Below are positions 8,941-17,007 of a stretch of DNA of 64,000 nt, piece by piece. This DNA is from Accumulibacter appositus. Its GTDB lineage: Bacteria; Pseudomonadota; Gammaproteobacteria; Burkholderiales; Rhodocyclaceae. The notes beneath the pieces were generated by a model. It had not been told where the DNA came from. It was given only the letters and a program-made list of their open reading frames with translations, and searched no databases. A program made the position numbers and the translations under genes. How positions within the stretch are numbered: the stretch's first letter is position 1; every line of letters begins with the position of its first letter. The stretch lies in the NCBI RefSeq assembly GCF_035440685.1, contig NZ_DAORMW010000016.1; one strand, 5' to 3'.

Positions 8941-9061
8941 TGGCGGTTGTTGACACCAAAATGGGTGTCGGCGAGGCCCGAGCGTGCGTCAACTACGGCA
9001 AGCGTTCGTTCCGCGTGATTTAAGGGCGGTCTGAAAAGTGCGCCGTCCTGGCCACTTTCGG

Positions 9062-9937
9062 TCAGTGGACTGTCGGTGGCGTATCGGCGGCAGACGGGTG
9101 GGCAGCGAAAAGCTTCTCGATCGCCTGCGCGTCGAAACGGTATTGACGATTGCAGATGTCGTCCTTGATCAGCACTTCGCCCTGCTCGCGGAGCGTCGCA
9201 TAGACCTCTTCGCGGCCGAGCGAAAGCAGCAGCGAACGCACTTTGTCCCAGTCCTCCGGGCAGTTGTGAGTGACCGGCCTGGCTGGAAAAAGGCGCACCG
9301 TTTCCTCGCCAAAGAGACGCAGCAGCAGTTCTTCGGCGGGCAGCGAGAGTAGCTCGCTCGGCTTGACCGTTGCGGCAAGCGCCTCGATGCGCGTCCAGCC
9401 GTCGGCGTCGCGCTGCTCGGCAGTCGGCAGACGCTGCAGGAAGAGTCCGGCCGCGCCGTCCGCGGAAGCGGTGAGAAACAGGCGCGCGGGCTGCTGATCG
9501 GACTGCCCCAGGTAGTGTTCGAAGATTTCGGCGATGCTGTCGCCGACGAGCGGCACGATGCTTTGGTAGGGCTCGCGCATCGACGCCATGTCGAGTACCA
9601 GTTGCAGCTGCCCGTCGCCTAGCAGCTCCGCCGCCGAGCCGTCTTCGATCGCGGCGGCGCATTTGGCCATGCCGCGGATCTGCAATTCTTCGTTGCAATC
9701 GATGACCAGCAGCGAGAGTGCGCCGTTGCCGCGCAGCTGGATGCTCAGCCGGCCGGCTTGTTTGAGCTTGCCGCCGAGCAACAGGGTGGTGGCGGTCATT
9801 TCTCCAAGCAGGCGGGCGACCGGTGCCGGATAGTCGCGCCTGTCGAGCATCTGCCGCCAGGCAGGTCCCAGGCGGACAACGGCCCCCGCGATGTCGAGTT
9901 CGTCGAGCAGAAAGGGGCAGAGGGTGTCGTTGGTCAT
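9062..9937 (-). CDS. hslO: Hsp33-family chaperone HslO with altered zinc site
   Basis: Hsp33 is a redox-switched holdase chaperone in the cytoplasm. Length (291 aa) and core motifs fit the family: LLGEMTATTLLLGGKLK, GRLSIQLRGNG, and the C-terminal linker before the zinc domain. The canonical CxC-x(about 30)-CxxC site is degenerate. The first motif reads H224-N-C226 and the second D259-D-I-C262, so only two of four cysteines remain. His and Asp could still bind a metal, but the double-disulphide switch cannot form as in E. coli. The reading frame is intact, so this is substitution, not frameshift. The start overlaps the stop of the upstream ArsC-like gene as ATGA. Confidence 0.88.
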   Translation of the reverse strand: MTNDTLCPFLLDELDIAGAVVRLGPAWRQMLDRRDYPAPVARLLGEMTATTLLLGGKLKQAGRLSIQLRGNGALSLLVIDCNEELQIRGMAKCAAAIEDGSAAELLGDGQLQLVLDMASMREPYQSIVPLVGDSIAEIFEHYLGQSDQQPARLFLTASADGAAGLFLQRLPTAEQRDADGWTRIEALAATVKPSELLSLPAEELLLRLFGEETVRLFPARPVTHNCPEDWDKVRSLLLSLGREEVYATLREQGEVLIKDDICNRQYRFDAQAIEKLFAAHPSAADTPPTVH

Positions 9938-10320
9938 CGGTCCGTTGCCAAAAAGCGGCTGGCGTAGTGTTCAGGATCAAAGCCGATCAGCAAGGCGTCC
10001 CCGGTATCGATCAGCGGACGTTTGATCAGGCCGGGGTGCGCGGCCATCAGCATCAGCGCCCTGGCTTCGTCGAGGTCGGCGCGCTCGTCGTCCGCAAGCC
10101 GCCTCCAGGTCGTGCCGCGCTTGTTGAGCAGCAGCTCCCAGCTGGCGCGGCGGCTCCAGTCGGCGAGTTGGTCGACGCTGATGCCCGCCTTGCGATAGTC
10201 GACGAAGTCACAGGCAATGCCGTGATCGGCCAGCCAGGCGAACGCCTTCTTCATCGTGTCGCAATTCCGGATGCCGAAAATGCGCAGGCGGCGGCGAGAC
10301 GGGTGCTGGTCGGCGGTCAT
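9934..10320 (-). CDS. YffB/ArsC-like (Spx/MgsR-related) protein
   Basis: A 128-aa thioredoxin-fold protein of the arsenate-reductase-like YffB family. It begins LRIFGIRNCDTMKKAFAWL, with a single conserved Cys in the N-terminal helix turn, and contains DYRKAGIS and LLNKRGTTWRRL, followed by LIKRPLIDTG with the family's RP motif. YffB proteins are usually not genuine arsenate reductases and may act on glutathione-linked substrates, so the arsC name is avoided. The ATG at 10320 was chosen. The frame stays open far upstream only through antisense-like sequence of nadA. The gene lies between nadA and hslO and is translationally coupled to the latter. Confidence 0.85.
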   Translation of the reverse strand: MTADQHPSRRRLRIFGIRNCDTMKKAFAWLADHGIACDFVDYRKAGISVDQLADWSRRASWELLLNKRGTTWRRLADDERADLDEARALMLMAAHPGLIKRPLIDTGDALLIGFDPEHYASRFLATDR

Positions 10321-10348
10321 CGGGTTCCGGGCTGGCGGGCCGAAGGTG

Positions 10349-11446
10349 TCAGGATACGGTGAGCATCCGCTCCAGCGCCACTTTGGCGAGTTCGGCCTCG
10401 TGCTCGGGAACCTGGATTGGGTTGACCACCTTGCCGTCGGCGAGATTCTCCAGCGTCCACGCCAGGTGTTGCGGGTCGATGCGCTGCATGGTCGAGCACA
10501 TGCACACCGTTGGCGCCATGAACTGGACGATCTTGCCTTCGTGACGGACTTCTTCGGCCAGACGGTTGACCAGATTGAGTTCGGTGCCGACCAGCCAGCG
10601 GGTGTTCGGGCTGGCTTCCTTGATGGTGCGCACGATGTGTTCGGTGGAGCCGACGAAATCGGACTGCCGGCAGACCTCGAAGCTGCATTCGGGGTGCGAA
10701 ATGACCAGTCCGTCGGGATGCTGGTTGCGGAACCGCAGGATGTGCGCCGGCTGGAACATCTGGTGCACCGAGCAATGGCCTTTCCAGAGCAGCAGTTTCG
10801 CGTGCCTGATTTGCTCGACGCTGAGGCCGCCCATTTCGAGGTCGGGATCCCAGACTTCCATCTCGTCGAGGGCGATGCCCATCTTGTGGCCAGTCCAGCG
10901 CCCGAGGTGCTGGTCGGGGAAGAAGAGGATCTTTTCCCGACGCCCGAAGGCCCAGGTGGCAATCGTCCCGGCGTTCGAGGAGGTGCACACGATGCCGCCG
11001 TGGGCGCCGCAGAAAGCCTTGAGATCGGCAGCCGAATTGATGTAGGTCACCGGCGTCACCTGCTGGTCAACGTCGAGCACTTCGCCGAGTTCCCGCCAGC
11101 AGCGTTCGACCTTGGCAAGATTGGCCATGTCGGCCATCGAGCAGCCAGCGGCGAGGTCGGGGAGAATGGCCGTCTGCCCCGGCTGCGACATGATGTCGGC
11201 GACTTCGGCCATGAAATGAACGCCGCAGAAGACGATGTACTGCGCTTCGGTCTGCGACGCCAGGCGAGCGAGTTTCAGCGAGTCGCCGGTGAGGTCCGCG
11301 TACTGATAGACATCGGCGCGCTGGTAGTGGTGGCAGAGCAGCACGGCCTTGTTGCCGAGCCGTTCGCGGGCGGCGCGAATGCGCTGATGACAGGCGTCGT
11401 CCTGCAACTGGTTGAATTTGTCGAAGCTGATGGTGGCAGTTGGCAT
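10349..11446 (-). CDS. nadA: Quinolinate synthase A
   Basis: Condenses iminoaspartate with dihydroxyacetone phosphate to quinolinate in NAD synthesis, using a [4Fe-4S] cluster. The protein is 365 aa, close to the family length (347-370). The three cluster cysteine regions are visible: CGVHFMAEVADIM, HPECSFEVC and PTVCMCSTMQRID. Other family motifs are LLCHHYQRADVYQYAD and the repeat-like PDQHLGRWTGHK. The ATG preceding PTATISF was chosen. An in-frame start 11 codons upstream (11479) is possible, and neither has a strong ribosome site. No nadB or nadC is nearby. Confidence 0.95.
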   Translation of the reverse strand: MPTATISFDKFNQLQDDACHQRIRAARERLGNKAVLLCHHYQRADVYQYADLTGDSLKLARLASQTEAQYIVFCGVHFMAEVADIMSQPGQTAILPDLAAGCSMADMANLAKVERCWRELGEVLDVDQQVTPVTYINSAADLKAFCGAHGGIVCTSSNAGTIATWAFGRREKILFFPDQHLGRWTGHKMGIALDEMEVWDPDLEMGGLSVEQIRHAKLLLWKGHCSVHQMFQPAHILRFRNQHPDGLVISHPECSFEVCRQSDFVGSTEHIVRTIKEASPNTRWLVGTELNLVNRLAEEVRHEGKIVQFMAPTVCMCSTMQRIDPQHLAWTLENLADGKVVNPIQVPEHEAELAKVALERMLTVS

Positions 11447-11509
11447 GTTCGGGTACTCGGACACTCGGGGCAATCGCACAGAGCCCAGACCGGGCTGGCG
11501 GAAAAAAGT

Positions 11510-11959
11510 TCAGCTACGCCAGGGCAGGCCGGCGTGACGCCAACCGCCAATCTTGCCGCGTTGGCCCTTGGCGTCCTTGTCACCCTCGAAGCCCTCGAGC
11601 ACGTTGTAGCAATCGGCCTGCGCCTCCTGGCTGGCCAGTGCTGCCGCATTGTGCGAACGTGCACCGCTGCGGCAGATGAACATTAGCAGCGCTTCGCGAT
11701 CGACCTGCTTCTTGAGTTGCGCCACGAAATGGTTGTTCGGCTTGTTGTCGGGGTAGCTCAGCCACTCGATCTCGATCGCGCCGGGGATACGTCCGACCCA
11801 ATCCCACTCGGCGCGCGTGCGCACATCGACCAGCTTGGCTCCCGGTGCCAGTTGCCACACCTCGTGGGCTTCCTGCGGTGTCAGTGCGCCCGCGTAGGGG
11901 AGGCCCAGCTCGCGTCCGCGTTCCTGAGCCAGCTGCAGCAGATCGGTCAATCTTCCCAT
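11510..11959 (-). CDS. Rhodanese-like domain protein
   Basis: A single-domain rhodanese of 149 aa. It has the domain start KLVDVRTRAEWDWVGRIPGAIEIEW and the active-site loop FICRSGARSHNAA, whose Cys would carry a persulphide. These proteins transfer sulphane sulphur; the acceptor is unknown here. The ATG before GRLTDLLQ was chosen because upstream codons to 12079 lie within the glnA control region and are not family-like. The gene is divergent from glnA, so the NtrC sites and sigma-54 promoter between them could affect both, though the promoter points toward glnA. Confidence 0.85.
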   Translation of the reverse strand: MGRLTDLLQLAQERGRELGLPYAGALTPQEAHEVWQLAPGAKLVDVRTRAEWDWVGRIPGAIEIEWLSYPDNKPNNHFVAQLKKQVDREALLMFICRSGARSHNAAALASQEAQADCYNVLEGFEGDKDAKGQRGKIGGWRHAGLPWRS

Positions 11960-12074
11960 GGCACCCGCCGAGTGTAGTTGCACAAGGGGCGCAGTATAAA
12001 CCGAGAAATGGGCGTTGACCGCTCCCTTGCGCGCGCCGAAGGTCGCTGCGCGAGTGCGTTCGAGTCGGCTGCTG

Positions 12075-12091
12075 CGCACCGGAAGAGTGCG
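12075..12091. promoter_or_regulatory. Weaker NtrC-binding site upstream of glnA
   Basis: CGCACCGGAAGAGTGCG keeps both half-site cores (GCACC and GTGC) of the consensus TGCACYA-N3-TGGTGCA. Its centre is 31 bp, about three helical turns, from the stronger site, close to the 32-bp pairing known at E. coli glnA. Confidence 0.6.
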
Positions 12092-12105
12092 TCGCTTTTG
12101 GTATT

Positions 12106-12122
12106 TGCACTATCGTGGTGCG
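12106..12122. promoter_or_regulatory. Strong NtrC-binding site upstream of glnA
   Basis: TGCACTATCGTGGTGCG matches the NtrC palindrome TGCACYA-N3-TGGTGCA at every defined base except the last. The centre is about 97 bp upstream of the start predicted from the sigma-54 promoter, a usual enhancer distance. Confidence 0.85.
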
Positions 12123-12184
12123 AGAAAAAGCCCAAGAACGCGAAATCGGCTTGTGGCACAATAAAAACCCCGCAGGGCATGAGT

Positions 12185-12200
12185 TGGCACGTTTTCTGCT
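12185..12200 (+). promoter_or_regulatory. Sigma-54 promoter of glnA
   Basis: TGGCACGTTTTCTGCT has GG and GC 12 bp apart and a perfect -24 box. The predicted start is near 12211, about 57 nt before the ATG. Together with the two NtrC sites and the ntrBC genes just downstream, this is a complete nitrogen-responsive control unit. Confidence 0.88.
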
Positions 12201-12267
12201 CTCATTTCCCTCGTACCTATTTTCTACTGCCGCCGGTTGAGCCGGCACCTGTTCAGGAGACTCTGCA

Positions 12268-13683
12268 ATGGCAAGCCCGCAAGACGTGATCAACATGGTC
12301 AAGGAAAACGAGGCGAAGTTCGTCGACTTCCGCTTCACCGACACCCGTGGCAAGGAGCAGCACGTAACCGTGCCGGTCAGCGCTTTCGACGAAGACAAGT
12401 TCGAAAATGGGCACGCTTTCGATGGCTCGTCGATTTCGGGCTGGAAGGGTATTCAGGCCTCGGACATGCAGTTGATGCCCGATCCGAGCACTGCCTACAT
12501 CGACCCCTTCTTCGACGAAACGACCCTCGTCCTGACCTGCGATGTCGTCGATCCGGCCGACGGTCGTGGCTACGACCGCGATCCACGCTCGATCGCCAAG
12601 CGCGCCGAAGCCTATCTCAAGTCCTCCGGGGTCGGCGATACGGCGTATTTCGGTCCTGAGCCCGAGTTCTTTGTTTTCGACTCGGTGGCCTGGAACGTCG
12701 ACATGTCGGGTTGTTCGCTGAAGATCTACTCGGACGAAGCGGCTTGGGCGAGTGGCGAAAAATCCGAGGGTGAGGGCGGTAGCGGCCATCGTCCGGGCGT
12801 CAAGGGCGGTTATTTCCCGGTCCCTCCGGTCGATAGCCTGCATGACATCCGCTCGGCAATGGTGCTGACCCTGGAGTCGATCGGCGTGCCGGTCGAAGTG
12901 CATCACCACGAAGTCGCCACTGCCGGGCAGTGCGAGATCGGTACCGTGTTCAACACCTTGGTCAAGCGCGCGGACTGGACGCAGCAGTTGAAGTACGTGG
13001 TGCACAACGTCGCCCATCAGTACGGCAAGACGGCAACCTTCATGCCCAAGCCTATTGTCGGTGACAATGGTTCCGGAATGCACGTTCACCAGTCGATCTG
13101 GAAAGACGGCAAGAACATGTTTGCCGGCAACGGCTACGCCGGCCTGTCGGAAACGGCCTTGTTCTATATCGGCGGGATCATCAAGCACGCCAAGGCGCTG
13201 AATGCGATTACCAACCCGGGTACCAACTCGTACAAGCGCCTGGTGCCGCACTACGAGGCGCCGACCAAGCTGGCGTATTCGGCCAAGAACCGTTCCGCTT
13301 CGATCCGCGTGCCGCACGTCGCGTCCGACAAGGCGCGGCGCATCGAAACGCGTTTCCCCGATCCGATCGCCAACCCCTACCTGTGCTTTGCGGCGCTGCT
13401 GATGGCCGGCCTTGATGGCATCCAGAACAAGATTCATCCCGGGGATCCTGCGGACAAGAACCTCTACGATCTGCCGCCGGAGGAAGACGCCAAAATCCCG
13501 ACCGTTTGCGCCAGCCTGGAAGAAGCGCTTGCCGCGCTCGACGTGGATCGCGAGTTTCTGACCCGTGGCGGTGTTTTTTCGGACGAGTGGATCGACGCCT
13601 TCATCGAACTGAAGATGGACGAGGTCAACAAGGTTCGCATGACCACTCACCCGGTCGAGTTCGATCTGTACTACAGCTGCTGA
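12268..13683 (+). CDS. glnA: Glutamine synthetase type I
   Basis: ATP-dependent synthesis of glutamine from glutamate and ammonia; a cytoplasmic dodecamer. The protein is 471 aa (E. coli 469). Family signatures are FDGSSISGWKGI, the metal and glutamate motifs GPEPEFFVFDS and VEVHHHEVATAGQCEIG, NGSGMHVHQSIWKDG, and NRSASIRVP. Tyr400 in KNLYDLPPEE is the expected adenylylation site, so regulation by GlnE is likely. The AGGAG before the ATG fixes the start. Transcription is from an NtrC-activated sigma-54 promoter and ends at the strong hairpin 20 bp downstream, so the gene is probably monocistronic. Confidence 0.98.
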   Translation: MASPQDVINMVKENEAKFVDFRFTDTRGKEQHVTVPVSAFDEDKFENGHAFDGSSISGWKGIQASDMQLMPDPSTAYIDPFFDETTLVLTCDVVDPADGRGYDRDPRSIAKRAEAYLKSSGVGDTAYFGPEPEFFVFDSVAWNVDMSGCSLKIYSDEAAWASGEKSEGEGGSGHRPGVKGGYFPVPPVDSLHDIRSAMVLTLESIGVPVEVHHHEVATAGQCEIGTVFNTLVKRADWTQQLKYVVHNVAHQYGKTATFMPKPIVGDNGSGMHVHQSIWKDGKNMFAGNGYAGLSETALFYIGGIIKHAKALNAITNPGTNSYKRLVPHYEAPTKLAYSAKNRSASIRVPHVASDKARRIETRFPDPIANPYLCFAALLMAGLDGIQNKIHPGDPADKNLYDLPPEEDAKIPTVCASLEEALAALDVDREFLTRGGVFSDEWIDAFIELKMDEVNKVRMTTHPVEFDLYYSC

Positions 13684-13702
13684 TCAGGTGCTGCAGAGAA
13701 GA

Positions 13703-13728
13703 GGACGGGCTTGCCCGTCCTTTTTTTT
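13703..13728 (+). terminator. Rho-independent terminator of glnA
   Basis: GGACGGGC and GCCCGTCC form an 8-bp GC stem with a very short loop, followed at once by eight T residues (13721-13728). This is a textbook intrinsic terminator. Confidence 0.93.
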
Positions 13729-13754
13729 GTCTGCCAATAGACCGGCTTGCGCGT

Positions 13755-13783
13755 TTGTATTAGTTCGGGTCATCCAATACACT
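13755..13783 (+). promoter_or_regulatory. Possible sigma-70 promoter for the DUF4124-ntrBC genes
   Basis: TTGTAT and TACACT are separated by 17 bp, upstream of the gene at 13862. Both boxes are imperfect (3/6 and 4/6), so this is tentative. Confidence 0.3.
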
Positions 13784-13861
13784 CGCGTCTGACTTGCGAA
13801 TCGACATGATGCGAGCCCAAGGCCGTCGGGTGGCGGGTTGCGACCAAGGAATAGGACGACG

Positions 13862-14341
13862 ATGAAAGCGCAAGACCTGTTTGTTTCGAGCGCAGCACTG
13901 CTTTCACTGCTGGCATGGCCGGCACACGGGCAGGACATCTACAAGTGCGACGTCGATGGGCGGACGACCTACTCGAATGTTCCCACTAGCAAATGCAGAA
14001 AGCTCGTTCTCGACCCGGTCAATGTGGCGCCGGCTCCGAAGGCAGCGCGCACGCCAACACCCAGCAACTTCCCGAAAGTCGACAACCAAACGCAGAAGTC
14101 ACGCGACGACGACCGCCGCCGGATTCTCGAAACCGAACTCGCGGCCGAGCAGAAGTACGCCGAGCAGGCAAAAAAAGCGCTCGCCGAGCAGGAGGCCACG
14201 GTGCTTCCCAACGAGCGCATGCAAGGTGGTGGGATCAGTGGCGGCAAGGTGGAGGAGCGGCTGCAGCCCTACAAGGACAAAGTGGCGCTGCACGAGCGCA
14301 ATATCGAGGCCATCGGCAAAGAGATTGCCAATCTGCGCTGA
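13862..14341 (+). CDS. DUF4124 domain protein, exported
   Basis: A 159-aa protein with a signal peptide (about residues 1-23, ending AHG before QDIYKCDVDG) and a DUF4124 domain near residues 22-60 (IYKCDVDGRTTYSNVPTSKCRKL). Its two cysteines may form a disulphide in the periplasm. The C-terminal half is charged and alanine-rich with coiled-coil character (ETELAAEQKYAEQAKKALAEQ). DUF4124 proteins are common next to ntrB or glnA in betaproteobacteria but have no assigned biochemical role. The ATG at 13862 has AGGA five bases upstream. Upstream in-frame codons from 13838 would disrupt the signal peptide. Confidence 0.85.
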   Translation: MKAQDLFVSSAALLSLLAWPAHGQDIYKCDVDGRTTYSNVPTSKCRKLVLDPVNVAPAPKAARTPTPSNFPKVDNQTQKSRDDDRRRILETELAAEQKYAEQAKKALAEQEATVLPNERMQGGGISGGKVEERLQPYKDKVALHERNIEAIGKEIANLR

Positions 14342-14399
14342 GTCATGATTCTTGATTCACGATTCGCAGGCGGGACACCTGCAAGGCCCCTCACCAGCC

Positions 14400-15473
14400 A
14401 TGTCTGAAACTTCCTCGAATTCCTTCGGTGGGCTTGACCTGCTTTCGTCGGCGGTCATCCTGCTTGACGAGAATCTGGCTATCCGGCACATGAATCCGGC
14501 CGCCGAGAATCTACTGGCAATCAGCAGCAAGGTCTTCGTCGGTTGCCCGCTGGCTGGCGTCATCGACTGCCCACCGCGCTTCCTGGCGGCGCTCGATAGT
14601 GCGCTGAACCATGGTTGGGACTACAGCGGGCAGAACATCGATCTGCGCCTCACTGCTGGCGAGCTGTTGCCGCTGAACTGCACGGTGAACCCGGTCGATA
14701 CCCCGCACGCCAGCCTGTTGGTTGAATTGTGGCCGATCGATCAGCAGCTCAGGGCAAGCCGGGAAGAGCGACTGGTGGAGCAGCAGCAAGCCAATCGCGA
14801 GCTGATCAGAAACCTGGTGCACGAAATCAAGAACCCCTTGGGGGGAATCCGAGGCGCTGCACAGCTGCTCGAGCACGAACTCAACAACCCCGGTTTGCGC
14901 GAGTACACGCAGGTAATCATCAAGGAGGCCGATCGCCTGCAGGACCTGATGCGGCGCTTGCTGTCGCCGCACCGGCCGATGCAGCCGGGACCGGTGAATA
15001 TCCACGAGATCCTGGAGCGGGTGCGCAGTCTGCTGACTGCCGAGTTTCCGACCTTGCTCACCGTGCAGCGCGATTACGATACCAGCCTGCCGGAGCTGAT
15101 CGGTGATCGCGAGCAGTTGATACAGGTCTTCCTGAACCTTGCCAGGAATGCTGCGCAAGCGATCCAGCGTCAGCCCGACGACAGCGCGCGCGGCTCCGGC
15201 CAGATCACTCTGCGCACGCGTGTCGCTCGCCAGACGACCTTGTTCAAGCGCCGCTATCGCCTGGCACTCGAAGTGCAGGTGATCGACGACGGCCCGGGCA
15301 TTGCCGAAGACATTCGCGAGCGCATGTTCTACCCACTGGTTTCCGGGCGGGAAGGGGGCAGCGGCCTGGGCCTGACGCTGGCCCAGAGCTTCGTCCAGCA
15401 ACACCACGGAACGATTGATTGTGAGAGTCGGCCGGGTGGCACTTGTTTTACGATTCGCTTACCGTTGGGCTAA
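14400..15473 (+). CDS. glnL: Nitrogen regulation sensor kinase NtrB (GlnL)
   Basis: A soluble histidine kinase/phosphatase that controls NtrC in response to PII. An N-terminal PAS domain (about residues 10-120; SAVILLDENLAIRHMNPAAENLL) is followed by the HisKA motif NLVHEIKNPLGGIRGAAQLLE with phospho-accepting His141. The ATPase domain has the N box (FLNLARNAAQAI), G1 (VIDDGPGI) and G2 (GGSGLGLTLA). No membrane segment is present, as expected for NtrB. The protein is 357 aa. The ATG at 14400 gives a normal N-terminus; a TTG 16 codons upstream is unlikely. It lies 58 bp after the DUF4124 gene and 59 bp before ntrC. Confidence 0.95.
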   Translation: MSETSSNSFGGLDLLSSAVILLDENLAIRHMNPAAENLLAISSKVFVGCPLAGVIDCPPRFLAALDSALNHGWDYSGQNIDLRLTAGELLPLNCTVNPVDTPHASLLVELWPIDQQLRASREERLVEQQQANRELIRNLVHEIKNPLGGIRGAAQLLEHELNNPGLREYTQVIIKEADRLQDLMRRLLSPHRPMQPGPVNIHEILERVRSLLTAEFPTLLTVQRDYDTSLPELIGDREQLIQVFLNLARNAAQAIQRQPDDSARGSGQITLRTRVARQTTLFKRRYRLALEVQVIDDGPGIAEDIRERMFYPLVSGREGGSGLGLTLAQSFVQQHHGTIDCESRPGGTCFTIRLPLG

Positions 15474-15532
15474 CTGTTGGCAGGTTTCTTGCTTAGCCGT
15501 CAGTAACATTAGCCAAGCACCTCGAGGAAGCG

Positions 15533-16969
15533 ATGAAAGCAGTCTGGATCGTTGACGACGACAAATCAATCCGCTGGGTCCTCGAAAAGACCCTGTCCCG
15601 CGAGAAAATCCCCTTGCGCAGTTTTTCGTCGGCCAGCGAAGCCTTGGCGGAACTTGATTCGGCCGGCGAGCCGCCACAGGTGCTGGTTTCCGATATCCGT
15701 ATGCCGGGTCAGTCCGGGCTCGATCTGCTGCAAGTGTTCAAGGAGCGCTTCCCGGCTTTGCCGGTGATCATCATGACCGCCTACTCCGACCTGGAAAGTG
15801 CGGTGTCGGCGTTTCAGGGCGGTGCTTTCGAGTATCTGCCCAAACCTTTCGATGTCGATCAGGCGCTGGAACTGATTCGACGAGCGATCGGCGAAAGCAT
15901 GCACCAGTCTGGTGCGCCAAATGAAGTAGGCCTGGTACCCGAGATTCTCGGGCAGGCTCCAGCGATGCAGGAAGTCTTTCGGGCGATTGGCCGGCTCAGC
16001 CAGTCGAGTGCCACGGTTCTGATCACCGGCGAGTCCGGTTCCGGCAAGGAACTGGTCGCGCGTGCCGTGCATCGCCACAGTCCCCGTGCCGAGCAGCCTT
16101 TCATCGCCATCAATACCGCCGCCATTCCGCGCGACCTTCTCGAGTCCGAGCTCTTTGGTCATGAACGCGGTGCCTTTACCGGTGCGGCGGCGCAGCGACA
16201 AGGTCGTTTCGAACAGGCCGAGGGCGGGACATTGTTTCTCGACGAAATCGGCGACATGCCGGCGGAGCTGCAAACACGACTTTTGCGGGTGCTTTCGGAC
16301 GGTCATTACTACCGCGTTGGCGGACATTCCCCGCTGAAGACCAAGGTCCGGATCATTGCCGCGACGCACCAGGATCTGGAGGAAAGAGTCCGCCAGGGAC
16401 TCTTTCGCGAGGATCTTTTTCACCGTTTGAACGTGATCCGAGTTCGTCTACCTTGCCTGCGCGAACGCAGTGAGGATATTCCGATTCTCGCCCGCCACTT
16501 TCTGCAAAAAAGCGCCAACGAACTCGGCGTCGAGGGTAAACGTTTTTCCGACGCCGCCCTGAAGCACCTCTGCGGGCTCGATTTTTCGGGCAACGTTCGG
16601 CAACTCGAGAATCTCTGCCACTGGCTGACAGTGATGGCGCCGGGGCAACTGGTGGAAGTCACCGATCTGCCGCCGGAACTTCGTGAAGCGACGCCTGCGC
16701 CGGCGAGCAGCGATTGGCAGAGCGCGCTGGCCAAGGAAGTCGAGCGCATGCTGCTCAGCGATGCCGGTCAGGTGCACGAAAAGCTGACGCAGGCGTTCGA
16801 GCGGGTGTTGATCAACCGCGCGCTAGCGCATACTGGTGGGCGCCGAATCGAAGCTGCACAAACCCTCGGGATCGGCCGCAACACCATTACCCGCAAGATC
16901 CAGGAACTCGGGATCGATGGCGGAAGCGCGAGCAGCGTTGACGAGCGCGAGGCCTCTTTGCCGCGATAA
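15533..16969 (+). CDS. glnG: Nitrogen regulation response regulator NtrC (GlnG)
   Basis: A sigma-54-dependent activator. The receiver domain has the acidic pair DDD near residues 8-10, phosphorylation site Asp54 (VSDIRMPGQSG) and Lys in PKPFD. The AAA+ domain has Walker A GESGSGKE, the sigma-54 contact loop GAFTGA, Walker B GGTLFLDEIGDM and the arginine-finger region. A C-terminal Fis-type helix-turn-helix ends with RRIEAAQTLGIGRNTITRKIQEL. Length is 478 aa (E. coli 469). GAGGAAG precedes the ATG. It is the probable activator of the glnA promoter 3.3 kb upstream through the palindromes at 12075-12122. Confidence 0.97.
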   Translation: MKAVWIVDDDKSIRWVLEKTLSREKIPLRSFSSASEALAELDSAGEPPQVLVSDIRMPGQSGLDLLQVFKERFPALPVIIMTAYSDLESAVSAFQGGAFEYLPKPFDVDQALELIRRAIGESMHQSGAPNEVGLVPEILGQAPAMQEVFRAIGRLSQSSATVLITGESGSGKELVARAVHRHSPRAEQPFIAINTAAIPRDLLESELFGHERGAFTGAAAQRQGRFEQAEGGTLFLDEIGDMPAELQTRLLRVLSDGHYYRVGGHSPLKTKVRIIAATHQDLEERVRQGLFREDLFHRLNVIRVRLPCLRERSEDIPILARHFLQKSANELGVEGKRFSDAALKHLCGLDFSGNVRQLENLCHWLTVMAPGQLVEVTDLPPELREATPAPASSDWQSALAKEVERMLLSDAGQVHEKLTQAFERVLINRALAHTGGRRIEAAQTLGIGRNTITRKIQELGIDGGSASSVDEREASLPR

Positions 16970-17007
16970 TCGGCGATAATGGCGACTTTCACGGTAATGA
17001 CGAAGCC

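Larger units (their letters stand above)
8755..9061. other. Regulatory intergenic region of the PEP-CTERM gene
   Basis: This 307-bp region carries no supported gene. It holds the sigma-54 promoter at 8840-8855 and the 21-bp upstream element at 8920-8940, both oriented toward the PEP-CTERM gene. A 65-codon open frame inside it (8795-8992) looks like chance. Confidence 0.7.
11960..12267. other. glnA control region (divergent with the rhodanese gene)
   Basis: This 308-bp region holds two NtrC-type palindromes (12075-12091, 12106-12122) and a sigma-54 promoter (12185-12200) directed at glnA. An AGGAG-type ribosome site sits just before the glnA ATG. I see no gene in it. Confidence 0.8.

Noticed and set aside
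9934..10320. Calling the YffB-like gene an arsenate reductase
   Set aside because: The single-Cys YffB group differs from true ArsC and no arsenic resistance genes are nearby.
12253..13650. 465-codon minus-strand open frame opposite glnA
   Set aside because: It mirrors the glnA coding sequence almost end to end, has no ribosome site or family motif, and glnA itself is certain.
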